NCBI GenBank assembly: GCA_047610385.1
Contig: JBLGAC010000023.1
Span: 1 to 59,608 of the forward strand
Length of the DNA stretch: 59,608 bases
Direction of reading: 5' to 3'
From: JBOCEF01 sp047610385
Lineage (GTDB): Bacteria > Pseudomonadota > Alphaproteobacteria > Rhodobacterales > Rhodobacteraceae
Shown here piece by piece: positions 1 to 8,606 of the stretch. The notes beneath the pieces are model-generated. The model ran no database searches, had not been told where the DNA came from, and saw only the letters and a program-made list of their open reading frames with translations. The stretch's first letter is position 1; each line of letters begins with the position of its first letter. Made by a program: the position numbers and the translations under genes.

Positions 1-31
1 CCAAGATCAGGGCGATCATCAGGGAACCTCC

Positions 32-1852
32 ATGAACGGCAAGTCAAACGCAGCGCTCATCTACTTCGCCGTCGCGATTTTCGCGGCGCTGTTTTTTCAA
101 GGCCTGCTGAACGACGCACAGGTCGCTGAGCAAATTCCCTACAGCCAGTTCGAACAGGCGCTGGCCGATGGCGGGGTCGCTGATCTGGTGATCGGGGCTG
201 AGGACATCTCAGGCGCCTGGGTCACGCCCCATGACGGGCGCACGCGTTTCATCACCCAGCGGGTCGATCCGGCGCTTGCAGACGCGCTGCGCGGTGCTGG
301 GGCAACCTATGCCGCCGCGCCCAGCCACACATGGCTGACGGCGATCTTGTCCTGGACCTTGCCGGCGCTGATGTTTTTTGGGCTGTGGTTTCTGGTGATG
401 CGGCGCATGGGCGGCGGCGGCGGGATCAGCGCGCTGGGCGTCGGACGCAGCAAGGCCAAGATCTATGTCGAGACTGAGATGAAGGTCACCTTCGCCGACG
501 TCGCCGGGGTGGACGAGGCCAAGGAAGAACTGCGCGAGCTGGTGGAGTTCCTGAAGAACCCCGCGGGCCATGGCGGGCTGGGCGCGCGGGCCCCCAAGGG
601 CGTGCTGCTGCTGGGCCCCCCCGGTACCGGTAAAACCTTGTTGGCGCGCGCTGTGGCGGGTGAGGCCGGGGTGCCGTTCTTCTCAATCTCAGGGTCGGAA
701 TTTGTAGAGATGTTCGTGGGCGTCGGTGCCGCGCGGGTGCGGGACCTGTTCGATCAGGTGCGCAAACGCGCCCCCGCGATCATCTTTATTGATGAGCTGG
801 ACGCGCTGGGCCGCGCGCGCGGCATGGCCGGCATGGTCGGCGGAAATGATGAACGCGAACAGACGCTTAATCAGTTGCTGTCGGAGATTGACGGATTCGA
901 TTCTTCGGTCGGGGTGGTGCTGCTGGCCGCCACAAACCGGCCCGAAATTCTGGACCCCGCCCTGCTGCGCGCCGGGCGGTTCGACCGGCAGGTGCTGATT
1001 GATCGGCCCGACAAGGCCGGGCGCGCGGCGATCCTGGCGGTGCATGTGAAAAAGATCTCGCTGGCGCGGGCCGTGTCGATTGAGGAGATCGCGGCCCTGA
1101 CCACCGGTTTTACCGGCGCGGATCTGGCCAACCTGGTGAACGAGGCCGCGCTGATGGCCACCCGCCGCAATGCCGACGCGGTGGAGGCGGCTGATTTCAC
1201 CTCAGCGATTGAACGGATCGTGGCGGGGTTGGAAAAGCGCAAACGCCTGATGAACCCGCGCGAACGTGAAATTGTGGCGGTGCATGAAACCGGCCACGCG
1301 CTGGCCGCGCTGGCGCTGTCGGGCACCGAGCGGGTGCACAAGATCTCGATCATCCCGCGGGGGGTTGGCGCGCTTGGCTACACCATCCAGCGCCCGACTG
1401 AGGACCGGTATCTGATGACAAGGCAGGAACTGGAGACCAAGATCGTTGTCCTGATGGCGGGCAGGGCGGCGGAGCATCTGGTCTTTGGCCATCTGTCCAC
1501 CGGCGCCGCCGATGACCTGGCCAAGGCGACGGACATCGCGCGGTCTATGGCCACACGCTACGGGATGGATGCAGGGCTGGGCCATGTCGCCTATGACCGG
1601 GACGCGCCCAATCTTTTGGGCGTGCCGGACGCGCAGGGGGCTGGCCACGCGCGCCCGTCCGACGCGACGGTGCAGCGGATCGACGCCGCGGTCAGCGCGA
1701 CGCTGGACGCCGCATTCGCCCGCGCCCGTGCGGTGCTGGACGCCAACCGCGGCGCGCTGACCGCGATTTCCGACGCGCTGCTGCGCAAGGAAACATTGGA
1801 TGAGGCAGAGCTGGGCGCGCTGGCCGGGGATCTGGCCCAGCCGGTGGCCTGA
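32..1852 (+). CDS. ftsH: ATP-dependent zinc metalloprotease of the FtsH family
   Basis: A membrane-anchored AAA+ protease of 606 residues that would unfold and degrade membrane and soluble proteins. Residues about 7-24 form a first membrane segment, a periplasmic stretch follows, and a second membrane segment lies near 101-123 before a glycine-rich linker. The Walker A motif GPPGTGKT is at 195-202, a Walker B with IIFIDELDA follows, and the arginine-finger region (LRAGRFDR) is intact. The zinc site HETGH is at 418-422. The length is slightly short of typical FtsH (about 640), mainly at the C-terminus, so it may be a secondary FtsH paralogue. The start is supported by a GGGA ribosome site just upstream. 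The gene faces the next one, with only three bases between the two stop codons. Confidence 0.95.
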   Translation: MNGKSNAALIYFAVAIFAALFFQGLLNDAQVAEQIPYSQFEQALADGGVADLVIGAEDISGAWVTPHDGRTRFITQRVDPALADALRGAGATYAAAPSHTWLTAILSWTLPALMFFGLWFLVMRRMGGGGGISALGVGRSKAKIYVETEMKVTFADVAGVDEAKEELRELVEFLKNPAGHGGLGARAPKGVLLLGPPGTGKTLLARAVAGEAGVPFFSISGSEFVEMFVGVGAARVRDLFDQVRKRAPAIIFIDELDALGRARGMAGMVGGNDEREQTLNQLLSEIDGFDSSVGVVLLAATNRPEILDPALLRAGRFDRQVLIDRPDKAGRAAILAVHVKKISLARAVSIEEIAALTTGFTGADLANLVNEAALMATRRNADAVEAADFTSAIERIVAGLEKRKRLMNPREREIVAVHETGHALAALALSGTERVHKISIIPRGVGALGYTIQRPTEDRYLMTRQELETKIVVLMAGRAAEHLVFGHLSTGAADDLAKATDIARSMATRYGMDAGLGHVAYDRDAPNLLGVPDAQGAGHARPSDATVQRIDAAVSATLDAAFARARAVLDANRGALTAISDALLRKETLDEAELGALAGDLAQPVA

Positions 1853-1855
1853 TTG

Positions 1856-2518
1856 TCAGAAGCTTGGCGGTGTGCAGGCGCTGACGATCACGCAATCTTC
1901 GCTGCCGGTGTTGCGAAACCGGTGGGGCAGGCGGCTTTCGAACAGATAGCCGTCGCCTGCGTCCAGGTCCCTGACCTGACCATCCACGGTGATTTCAATC
2001 GTGCCGCGGATGATGATCCCGGCTTCCTCGCCCTCATGGGACAAAAGCTCCGCGCCGGTGTCGGCGCTGGGGGGGTATGTTTCGTGCAGGACCTGAAGGG
2101 AATGGTGGGACGAATCGCCAAGTTGCCGCAAAGACACCAGCGCGGCATTGCGCCCCTCCATGCCGATGGCTTGGGGGGAAAGCTCAATGAAATCTTCAGC
2201 TTTGTAGAAAAACCGCGGCGCGCTGTCTTCTTCCAACGATGAAAAGAACTCCGACATGCTCATGGGAATCGCGTCGAGCAGACGCTTTAACGACGCAATC
2301 GACGGGCTGGTCTTGTTCTTTTCGATCAGCGAGATGGTGCCGTTGGTCAGGCCCGCGCGGCTTGCCAGTTCGCGTTGCGACAGGCCCCGCGCTTTGCGGA
2401 CCGTCTGAAGTTTCTCGCCGATGTTCAAATGCGTCGCCTTTGCCGGATCGTGATCAACCGTCCCGATTGTGCTGGCAAAGCCTAAGCATCGGGCACGGAA
2501 AGGAAAGCGGACTTGCAC
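1856..2518 (-). CDS. XRE-family regulator with C-terminal cupin, PuuR-like
   Basis: A probable repressor that senses a small ligand. A helix-turn-helix (LSQRELASRAGLTNGTISLI) sits near residues 47-66, and a cupin barrel fills the C-terminal half (HEGEEAGIIIRG, then DAGDGYLFES). This layout is that of PuuR and related polyamine or amine regulators. It is divergent from the GABA-type aminotransferase at 2639, so that gene and possibly the amine cluster further on are the expected targets. The longest frame begins with a GTG lacking a clear ribosome site. A TTG at 2422, with AAAGG eight bases upstream, gives an N-terminus closer to family members (LNIGEKLQTVRK), so the true protein may be 188 residues. 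The ligand is unknown. Confidence 0.88.
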   Translation of the reverse strand: MQVRFPFRARCLGFASTIGTVDHDPAKATHLNIGEKLQTVRKARGLSQRELASRAGLTNGTISLIEKNKTSPSIASLKRLLDAIPMSMSEFFSSLEEDSAPRFFYKAEDFIELSPQAIGMEGRNAALVSLRQLGDSSHHSLQVLHETYPPSADTGAELLSHEGEEAGIIIRGTIEITVDGQVRDLDAGDGYLFESRLPHRFRNTGSEDCVIVSACTPPSF

Positions 2519-2540
2519 CCGCTGCGACGCCGCCAGCCTG

Positions 2541-2592
2541 CCTGCACGCGCGTCACGCAGGTGATTGACAGATAAAATAGACGGAGTATGAG
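2541..2592 (+). promoter_or_regulatory. Candidate sigma-70 promoter and dyad upstream of gabT
   Basis: A perfect -35 TTGACA lies at 2565-2570, followed after 16 bases by TATGAG at 2587-2592 as a -10 (4 of 6 matches). Just upstream, at 2541-2561, is an imperfect dyad with 5-base arms CCTGC and GCAGG, a plausible site for the divergent XRE-cupin regulator. The promoter is read directly from sequence; the operator role is inference. Confidence 0.4.
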
Positions 2593-2638
2593 AATATTAA
2601 ACGCCGATCCGCGTTGCAGTTCAAGGAAAGGTTGAGAG

Positions 2639-4090
2639 ATGCCCGAAATCGCCGTCAAAAAAGCCCGCAAGGCCGCCCCGCGCAAAGCCGCATCGCGGAC
2701 CGCCACGCATCATGTGTCTGCGGTTGCGGACATGGCTCTGCCCTTTCCGGTCGCCCCGCTTTCGGATGCCCCCATTCCGGGTGCCCCGATTCTGGGTGCC
2801 AATGCTGCGCTGCTGGCCCGCCGCGAAGCTGCCGTGCCCCGGGGCGTCGCCTCAGCCACGCCGATCTTCGCCGCACGCGCCGAGAATGCAGAGCTGTGGG
2901 ATGTTGAGGGCAACCGCTACATCGATTTCGTTGGCGGCATCGCAGTGTTGAACACCGGCCATCGCCACCCCGCCGTGATCGCGGCTGCCAAAGCGCAGGA
3001 AGATCTTTACACCCATACCAGCTTTCAGGTGGTCCCGTATGAGCCGTATATCGCGCTTGCGGAAAAGCTGAATTCGCTGGCACCGGGCGATTTCGCCAAG
3101 AAAACCCTGCTGGTCACCACTGGTGCCGAGGCGGTGGAAAACGCGGTGAAAATCGCCCGCGCTGCGACTGGACGCCCGGGTGTGATCGCCTTTACCGGCG
3201 CCTATCACGGCCGCACGTTGCTGACACTGGGCCTGACTGGCAAGATGTCGCCCTATAAAAAGGACATCGGCCCGTTCCCGGGTGACATCTTCCGCGCGCC
3301 GTTCCCGTCGGTACGCGACGGCATCACCGTGCAGGACGCGTTGACCGGGCTGCACAACCTGTTTCTGACCGACGCGCAGCCCGAGCGGATCGCCGCCATC
3401 ATCATTGAGCCGGTTCTGGGCGAGGGCGGATATGTCCCCGTCCCGACCGAAATGCTGGTCGCTTTGCGCGCCATCTGTGACCAGCACGGCATTTTGCTGA
3501 TTGCTGATGAAATCCAGGCGGGTTTCGGGCGCACAGGCAAATGGTTCTCGATTGAACATTCCGGCGTTGTGCCTGATCTGATCACTGTGGCGAAATCCAT
3601 GGCGGGCGGCTATCCGCTGGCGGGTGTCATCGGGCGTGCTGAGGTCATGGACGTCATGATCCCAGGTGGCCTTGGCGGCACCTATGGTGGCAACCCGGTG
3701 GCCTGCGCCGCTGCGCTGGCGGCCATTGAGGCGATTGAGGCGGAGGGGCTGCTGGGCCGATCCTTGGCGCTGGGGAACTGGTTCCATGCGCGCTTTGCTG
3801 AGATGGGCGCCCGCGTGGCACCGGGCCGGATGTGGGACATTCGCGGTCTGGGGGCCATGGTGGCGATCGAATTCGTCACCGATTTCGACAGCGCCACCCC
3901 CGACGCGGCGCTGACCAAGGCGCTGGTCGCCCATGCGCTGAAGCGTGGCCTGATCCTGCTCAGCTGCGGCATGCATGGCAACGCGGTGCGGATCATGGTG
4001 CCGCTGACGGCGTCGGACGCGATCATCGAAGAAGGCCTGCAGATTTTTGAGGCGGTGCTGGCGGACGCGCTGCACGACCTGCACGGCTAG
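2639..4090 (+). CDS. gabT: 4-aminobutyrate aminotransferase (class III)
   Basis: A PLP-dependent enzyme moving the terminal amino group of GABA or a related omega-amino acid to 2-oxoglutarate, giving succinate semialdehyde from GABA. Conserved GabT blocks run through the protein: VWDVEG-like start of the fold, GGIAVLNTGH, LLVTTGAEAVENAVKIARAA, FTGAYHGRT, IADEIQAGFGRTGK, and the PLP lysine K319 in VAKSMAGGYPLAG. The C-terminus keeps LILLSCG. Ribosome site AAGGAAAGG precedes the start. Compared with usual GabT it carries about 50 extra N-terminal residues, rich in Ala, Lys and Pro, with a repeated P-I-PGAPILGA pattern; the family fold starts near ANAALLARREAAVPRG. It is divergent from a PuuR-like regulator, which suggests a role in polyamine or GABA breakdown. 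Confidence 0.92.
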   Translation: MPEIAVKKARKAAPRKAASRTATHHVSAVADMALPFPVAPLSDAPIPGAPILGANAALLARREAAVPRGVASATPIFAARAENAELWDVEGNRYIDFVGGIAVLNTGHRHPAVIAAAKAQEDLYTHTSFQVVPYEPYIALAEKLNSLAPGDFAKKTLLVTTGAEAVENAVKIARAATGRPGVIAFTGAYHGRTLLTLGLTGKMSPYKKDIGPFPGDIFRAPFPSVRDGITVQDALTGLHNLFLTDAQPERIAAIIIEPVLGEGGYVPVPTEMLVALRAICDQHGILLIADEIQAGFGRTGKWFSIEHSGVVPDLITVAKSMAGGYPLAGVIGRAEVMDVMIPGGLGGTYGGNPVACAAALAAIEAIEAEGLLGRSLALGNWFHARFAEMGARVAPGRMWDIRGLGAMVAIEFVTDFDSATPDAALTKALVAHALKRGLILLSCGMHGNAVRIMVPLTASDAIIEEGLQIFEAVLADALHDLHG

Positions 4091-4099
4091 ATCCCGGCT

Positions 4100-4124
4100 G
4101 GCGCGGGGGCAGGTCCCCCGCGCC
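4100..4124 (+). terminator. Perfect 10-bp hairpin after gabT
   Basis: GGCGCGGGGG at 4100-4109 pairs perfectly with CCCCCGCGCC at 4115-4124 around a CAGGT loop, ten bases after the gabT stop. There is no U-run, so it may act as a weak or factor-assisted terminator or an mRNA 3' end stabiliser. Confidence 0.5.
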
Positions 4125-4728
4125 GGGCTTTCGGGCCCTCGGGCGCGAAAAAAAGGCGGTGCTGTGTCGTTGCATGACGGCCTGCACGATGGGGCGGTCT
4201 GTGCGGATTTTGCGCAGTGCGGACCTGCCCGATCCGCCCCGCCGCCCGCGCGGCACAGCGTGGTTCATTTCGCCGGTGATCATTTCAATCTGGAACATGG
4301 TCGGGCAACGAATTGCAGTCGTAAGTTCGTAAAGTATTGATATAAGGCATAAATATGCGAATTTCAGAGCAACCGCTTTGCTTGGTGCGTTGCTGAAATT
4401 GATCGCCTTACAATGCGCTTGATTAAAATAATAAACGGAACTAAGTTTAATCATAGACACGGACACCCCATGGCTGACGCCTGTGCTGCCGCAAGACCGG
4501 TGCATGTGGCGATGCGATGTGAGGGGCCGTTCGTCGGAAGCAGAGCTTTTAAGAACCTGTTTTCGCCACATTCTAGATGTGCGGTGTCGAAGTGAGATCC
4601 AGCGCTCCCCAGAGCGTGGATTTTCATGCAAGCCGCCGCCGTGCACAGCGCGGGCAGGCGTGCAGAAAAAAAGCTTTCCGTCCGAGGAAGCGTATAGACG
4701 CAACAGGGTTCAACAAAGGAGTTCACTT
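4125..4728 (+). other. Long intergenic region with AT-rich core upstream of TRAP operon
   Basis: About 600 bases without a convincing gene. The part from about 4300 to 4460 is clearly AT-richer than the surroundings. It contains a possible weak promoter: TTGATT at 4419-4424, a 17-base spacer, and TAAGTT at 4442-4447. A 7-bp stem (GGGGCGG 4191-4197 with CCGCCCC 4234-4240) lies further upstream. The open frame running into the TRAP binding protein here has no family content and lacks a ribosome site, so I treat the region as leader and promoter DNA. A small RNA or transferred remnant cannot be excluded. Confidence 0.4.
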
Positions 4729-5697
4729 ATGAAGATGTTCAAAGCGGCCGCGCTCGTGGGCGCGTTTGCAGGCGCGCTGTCCACCGTGCCTGCGGCGCAG
4801 GCCGAAGATAAGTTCATCACCATCGGCACTGGCGGTCAGACCGGCGTTTACTTTGTGGTGGGTCAGTCGATCTGCCGCTTGGTGAATCGCGGCACGGCGG
4901 AGCACAACCTCAAGTGCACCGCGCCGTCGACCGGTGGATCGATCGCCAACATCAACGCCATCAAGGCGGGCGACATGGACATGGGCGTGGCCCAGTCTGA
5001 CTGGCAGTACCACGCCTATAACGGCACCTCGAAATTCGAGGGCGACAAGTTTGACAAAGAACGCGCCGTGTTCTCGGTGCACGGAGAGCCGTTCACGGTG
5101 ATCGCGCGTGCCGACAGCGGCATCAAGACCTTCGCCGATCTGAAGGGCAAGCGGGTCAACATCGGCAACCCCGGTTCGGGTCAGCACGCCACCATGTCCG
5201 TGGTGATGGAGGCGCTTGGCTGGACGCTTGATGATTTTGCGCTGGCCTCTGAGCTGAAGCCCGCTGAGCAGGCGGCGGCGCTTGGCGACAACAAAGTTGA
5301 CGCGATCATCTACACGGTCGGCCACCCGAACGGGTCGATCCAGGAAGCTGTGTCCACCGTTGATGCTGTGCTGATCCCGGTGCAGGGCCCGGAGATCGAC
5401 AAGCTGATCGCCGACAACCCCTTCTATGCCGCGGCCTCAGTGCCCGGTGGCATGTACAAAGGTTCGGACGCCGACACCCACACCTTTGGCGTGAAGGCGA
5501 CCTTTGTGACCTCGGCCGATGTGGACGATGACGTGGTCTATCAGGTGGTCAAAGCGGTCTTCGACAATTTTGATCGTTTCAAGCGCCTGCACCCGGCATT
5601 TGCCAACCTCAAGGAAGCTGAGATGATCAAAGACGGTCTCTCGGCCCCGCTGCACCCCGGCGCGGTGAAGTATTACAAAGAGCGTGGGTGGATGTGA
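4729..5697 (+). CDS. TRAP transporter solute-binding protein, TAXI family
   Basis: A periplasmic receptor of 322 residues that delivers a carboxylate or amino-acid-like ligand to the fused TRAP permease encoded next. Residues 1-24 are a signal peptide ending AQA. The mature protein begins with the TAXI hallmark (ITIGTGGQTGVYFVVGQSIC) and keeps GGSIANINAIKAGDMDMG and GSGQHATMSVVMEALG. The start at 4729 is chosen because AAAGGAG lies directly upstream and the signal peptide starts there; the frame is open further upstream but has no family content. The ligand is not deducible. The downstream neighbours make an amine precursor or amino acid plausible. Confidence 0.92.
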   Translation: MKMFKAAALVGAFAGALSTVPAAQAEDKFITIGTGGQTGVYFVVGQSICRLVNRGTAEHNLKCTAPSTGGSIANINAIKAGDMDMGVAQSDWQYHAYNGTSKFEGDKFDKERAVFSVHGEPFTVIARADSGIKTFADLKGKRVNIGNPGSGQHATMSVVMEALGWTLDDFALASELKPAEQAAALGDNKVDAIIYTVGHPNGSIQEAVSTVDAVLIPVQGPEIDKLIADNPFYAAASVPGGMYKGSDADTHTFGVKATFVTSADVDDDVVYQVVKAVFDNFDRFKRLHPAFANLKEAEMIKDGLSAPLHPGAVKYYKERGWM

Positions 5698-5716
5698 TCC
5701 GCATCTGACCCAAACC

Positions 5717-5745
5717 CCGGGGCGGCGCCGCGCGCGCCGCCCCGG
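5717..5745 (+). terminator. Attenuator-type hairpin between TRAP receptor and permease
   Basis: CCGGGGCGGCGC at 5717-5728 pairs perfectly with GCGCCGCCCCGG at 5734-5745 around a CGCGC loop. A run of seven T follows at 5762-5768, a little distant for a classical terminator. Its place between receptor and permease genes fits partial termination or 3' stabilisation that makes more receptor than permease, as is common for binding-protein transporters. Confidence 0.55.
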
Positions 5746-5824
5746 ACATGCCTTAAAAATGTTTTTTTCCAGAGATTCATGACCGCCTCCGGCCAAGCCG
5801 GAGCGTGAACGCGGGGACAGTTTC

Positions 5825-8593
5825 ATGTCGGATCACGACCAGCAGACGGCAGGCGGCCAAAAAGGCGCGCCAAACGACACGGCGGGGCTGAGCCAGGCAG
5901 AGCTCGACGCGCTGGTCGCGGCCTCAGATACCGGCGGGCGCGCAGCAACGGGCCCGGTCGGCGCGTTCCTGGTGATCGTGGCGTTGGCATGGTCGCTGTT
6001 CCAGCTGTGGATCGCCTCGCCGATCCCGTTCATGGTCGGGTTCGGGGTGTTCAACGACACTGAATCCCGGTCAATCCACCTTGCCTTTGCGATCTTCCTT
6101 GCGTTCGCGGCCTTCCCGTCGGCGCGCACCATGTTCCAGATGATCCTCGGGGTGGCGGTTCCGGCCATCCTCGCGGGCCTGTTCATGATGAGCGCCAAGG
6201 ACGGCACCGCGACGTGGTGGATCCCGCTTGCCGCGCTGGCGGTGATCGTGTGCGTCGTGATGGGGTCGCCCAAAGACCGCATTCCGGTCTGGGAATGGGC
6301 GCTCGCTGTTGGTGGCGCGCTGTGTGCGATTTACCTGTTCGTCTTTTACCGCGACATCTCGGACCGGGTCGGCGCGCCGATCACCCAGGATTTCGTGGTC
6401 GCGGTGATCGGCATCCTGCTGTTGCTGGAGGCGACGCGCCGCGCGCTGGGTCCGGCGCTGATGATCGTGGCGTCAGTGTTCTTGATGTACACCGTGCTTG
6501 GCCCAAACATGCCGGACATCATCTCGCACAAGGGCAACAACCTGAGCGAGATCGTCAACCACCAGTGGATCACCACTGAGGGCGTGTTTGGCATCGCGTT
6601 GGGTGTGTCCACCAGTTTTGTGTTCCTGTTCGTGCTGTTCGGGTCGCTTCTGGACCGCGCTGGGGCGGGCAACTACTTCATCCAAGTGGCGTTCAGCCTG
6701 ATGGGCCACATGAAGGGCGGACCGGCCAAGGCTGCCGTCGTGTCTTCGGCCATGACGGGTCTGATTTCAGGGTCATCGATCGCCAATGTGGTGACCACGG
6801 GCACGTTCACCATTCCGCTGATGAAAAAGGTTGGCTTTTCATCTGAAAAGGCCGGCGCGGTCGAGGTCGCGTCCTCGGTCAACGGGCAGATCATGCCCCC
6901 GGTTATGGGCGCCGCGGCGTTCTTGATGGTCGAATATGTCGGCATCCCCTATTTCGACGTGGTGAAGCACGCCTTTCTGCCCGCCGTGATTTCGTACATC
7001 GCGCTGGTCTACATCGTGCACCTTGAAGCCCTGAAAGCGGGCATGGAGGGGCTGCCGCGCGCCTACACCCCCAAACCCATCGTGCAGCGCCTGATCGGCA
7101 TTGCCTTTACCATCGCGGTGATCTGCGCCGTGTCGCTGGCGGTTTATTACGGCATGGGCTGGATCCGCCCGGCGTTCCCGGACACGGCCGGCTACATCAT
7201 CTTTGCGTTCGTGTCGCTGGTCTACGCAGCGCTGCTTTACGTCGCTTCGAAAGAAGAACCGCTTGAACTTGACGACCCGAACGCGCCGGTGACCGCGCTG
7301 CCGCTGCCGGGGCCGACGATCCGGTCGGGCCTGCATTTCATCCTGCCGGTTGTGGTGCTGGTGTGGGCGCTGATGGTGGACCGTCTGTCGCCGGGTTTGT
7401 CGGCGTTCTGGGCCACCGCTTACATGGTGTTCATTCTTCTGACCCAGCGCCCGCTGATGGCCATCTTCCGCGGAACCGGCGCTGTTGTCGGTGCGGCCAA
7501 AAAGGGCGTCGCAGACCTGATCGACGGCCTGGTGACCGGCGCGCGCAACATGATCGGCATCGGCATCGCCACCGCCACCGCGGGCATCATCGTCGGCTCG
7601 GTCAGCCAGACCGGCGTCGGATCTGCGCTGGCGGATGTGGTCGAAGTGCTGTCGGGCGGCAACCTGATGGCGATCCTCGGGCTGACGGCGGTGCTGTCGC
7701 TGATCCTCGGGATGGGGCTGCCGACCACGGCGAACTACATCGTGGTGTCGGCGCTGCTGGCGCCGGTGATCGTGACGCTGGGCCAGCAGAACGGGCTGAT
7801 CGTGCCGCTGATCGCGGTGCATCTGTTCGTGTTCTACTTTGGCATCATGGCCGACGTGACGCCCCCTGTCGGGCTGGCCAGCTTTGCCGCCGCCGCCGTG
7901 TCGGGCGGTGATCCGATCAAGACCGGCGTGATCGCGTTCTTTTATTCCCTGCGCACCGCAGCATTGCCGTTCCTGTTCATCTTCAACACCGAACTGTTGC
8001 TGATCGACGTGACATGGGCGCAAGGCATCTTTGTCTTTGTCATAGCCACCATAGCGATGCTGCTGTTCGCGGCTGCGACGCAGGGCTGGTTCCTGGCCAA
8101 GAACCGCTTTTATGAAACGATCCTGCTGCTGCTGGTCGCCTTCACCCTGTTCCGTCCGGGCTATTGGATGGACATGGTGGTCGCGCCCTATTCCGAAGAA
8201 GCGCCGTCGGCCATCATTGAAACCGCCGCCGCAACAATGCCCGGCGAGGAACTGCGCCTGCGCGTTTCGGGCCTGAATGATCTGGGCGACCCGATCGAAT
8301 TCGTCGCCCTGCTGCCCATCGGCGAAGGTGCCACGGGCGAGGAAAAGCTGGCGGGCGCGGGCATCATATTCCGCGCCGACGGCGACAAGACGATCATCGA
8401 CGACGTGACGTTCAACAGTGCTGCGCAGAATGCTGGACTGGATTGGGATCAGGAAGTGCTGCGGGTCCTCAAGCCCGCCTCGCAGCCGACCAAGTACCTG
8501 ATGTTCATCCCGGCGCTGATGTTGCTGGGGCTGGTCATCTTCCTGCAGCGAGGGCGCAATGCCTCCGCCGCAGGGCGCGCAGCCGTCGCCTGA
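5825..8593 (+). CDS. TRAP transporter fused permease (4TM + 12TM), TAXI type
   Basis: A 922-residue inner-membrane protein that fuses the small (DctQ-like) and large (DctM-like) TRAP subunits and would import the TAXI receptor ligand using a sodium or proton gradient. After about 45 polar residues, many hydrophobic helices follow. DctM-type motifs are clear: GSSIANVVTTGTFTIPLMKK, VEVASSVNGQIMPPVMGAAA and ILGMGLPTTANYIVVSALLA. A partly soluble C-terminal extension (about 790-870) between the last helices matches the DUF3394-type tail found in this subfamily. The ATG at 5825 follows GGGGACAG. The gene is followed after 13 bases by uspA, presumably in one operon. Confidence 0.93.
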   Translation: MSDHDQQTAGGQKGAPNDTAGLSQAELDALVAASDTGGRAATGPVGAFLVIVALAWSLFQLWIASPIPFMVGFGVFNDTESRSIHLAFAIFLAFAAFPSARTMFQMILGVAVPAILAGLFMMSAKDGTATWWIPLAALAVIVCVVMGSPKDRIPVWEWALAVGGALCAIYLFVFYRDISDRVGAPITQDFVVAVIGILLLLEATRRALGPALMIVASVFLMYTVLGPNMPDIISHKGNNLSEIVNHQWITTEGVFGIALGVSTSFVFLFVLFGSLLDRAGAGNYFIQVAFSLMGHMKGGPAKAAVVSSAMTGLISGSSIANVVTTGTFTIPLMKKVGFSSEKAGAVEVASSVNGQIMPPVMGAAAFLMVEYVGIPYFDVVKHAFLPAVISYIALVYIVHLEALKAGMEGLPRAYTPKPIVQRLIGIAFTIAVICAVSLAVYYGMGWIRPAFPDTAGYIIFAFVSLVYAALLYVASKEEPLELDDPNAPVTALPLPGPTIRSGLHFILPVVVLVWALMVDRLSPGLSAFWATAYMVFILLTQRPLMAIFRGTGAVVGAAKKGVADLIDGLVTGARNMIGIGIATATAGIIVGSVSQTGVGSALADVVEVLSGGNLMAILGLTAVLSLILGMGLPTTANYIVVSALLAPVIVTLGQQNGLIVPLIAVHLFVFYFGIMADVTPPVGLASFAAAAVSGGDPIKTGVIAFFYSLRTAALPFLFIFNTELLLIDVTWAQGIFVFVIATIAMLLFAAATQGWFLAKNRFYETILLLLVAFTLFRPGYWMDMVVAPYSEEAPSAIIETAAATMPGEELRLRVSGLNDLGDPIEFVALLPIGEGATGEEKLAGAGIIFRADGDKTIIDDVTFNSAAQNAGLDWDQEVLRVLKPASQPTKYLMFIPALMLLGLVIFLQRGRNASAAGRAAVA

Positions 8594-8606
8594 AGGGACC
8601 GGACCC

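Noticed and set aside
4483..4728. An 82-codon N-terminal extension of the TRAP receptor frame
   Set aside because: The signal peptide and ribosome site are at 4729; the extension has no family content and spans the likely promoter region.
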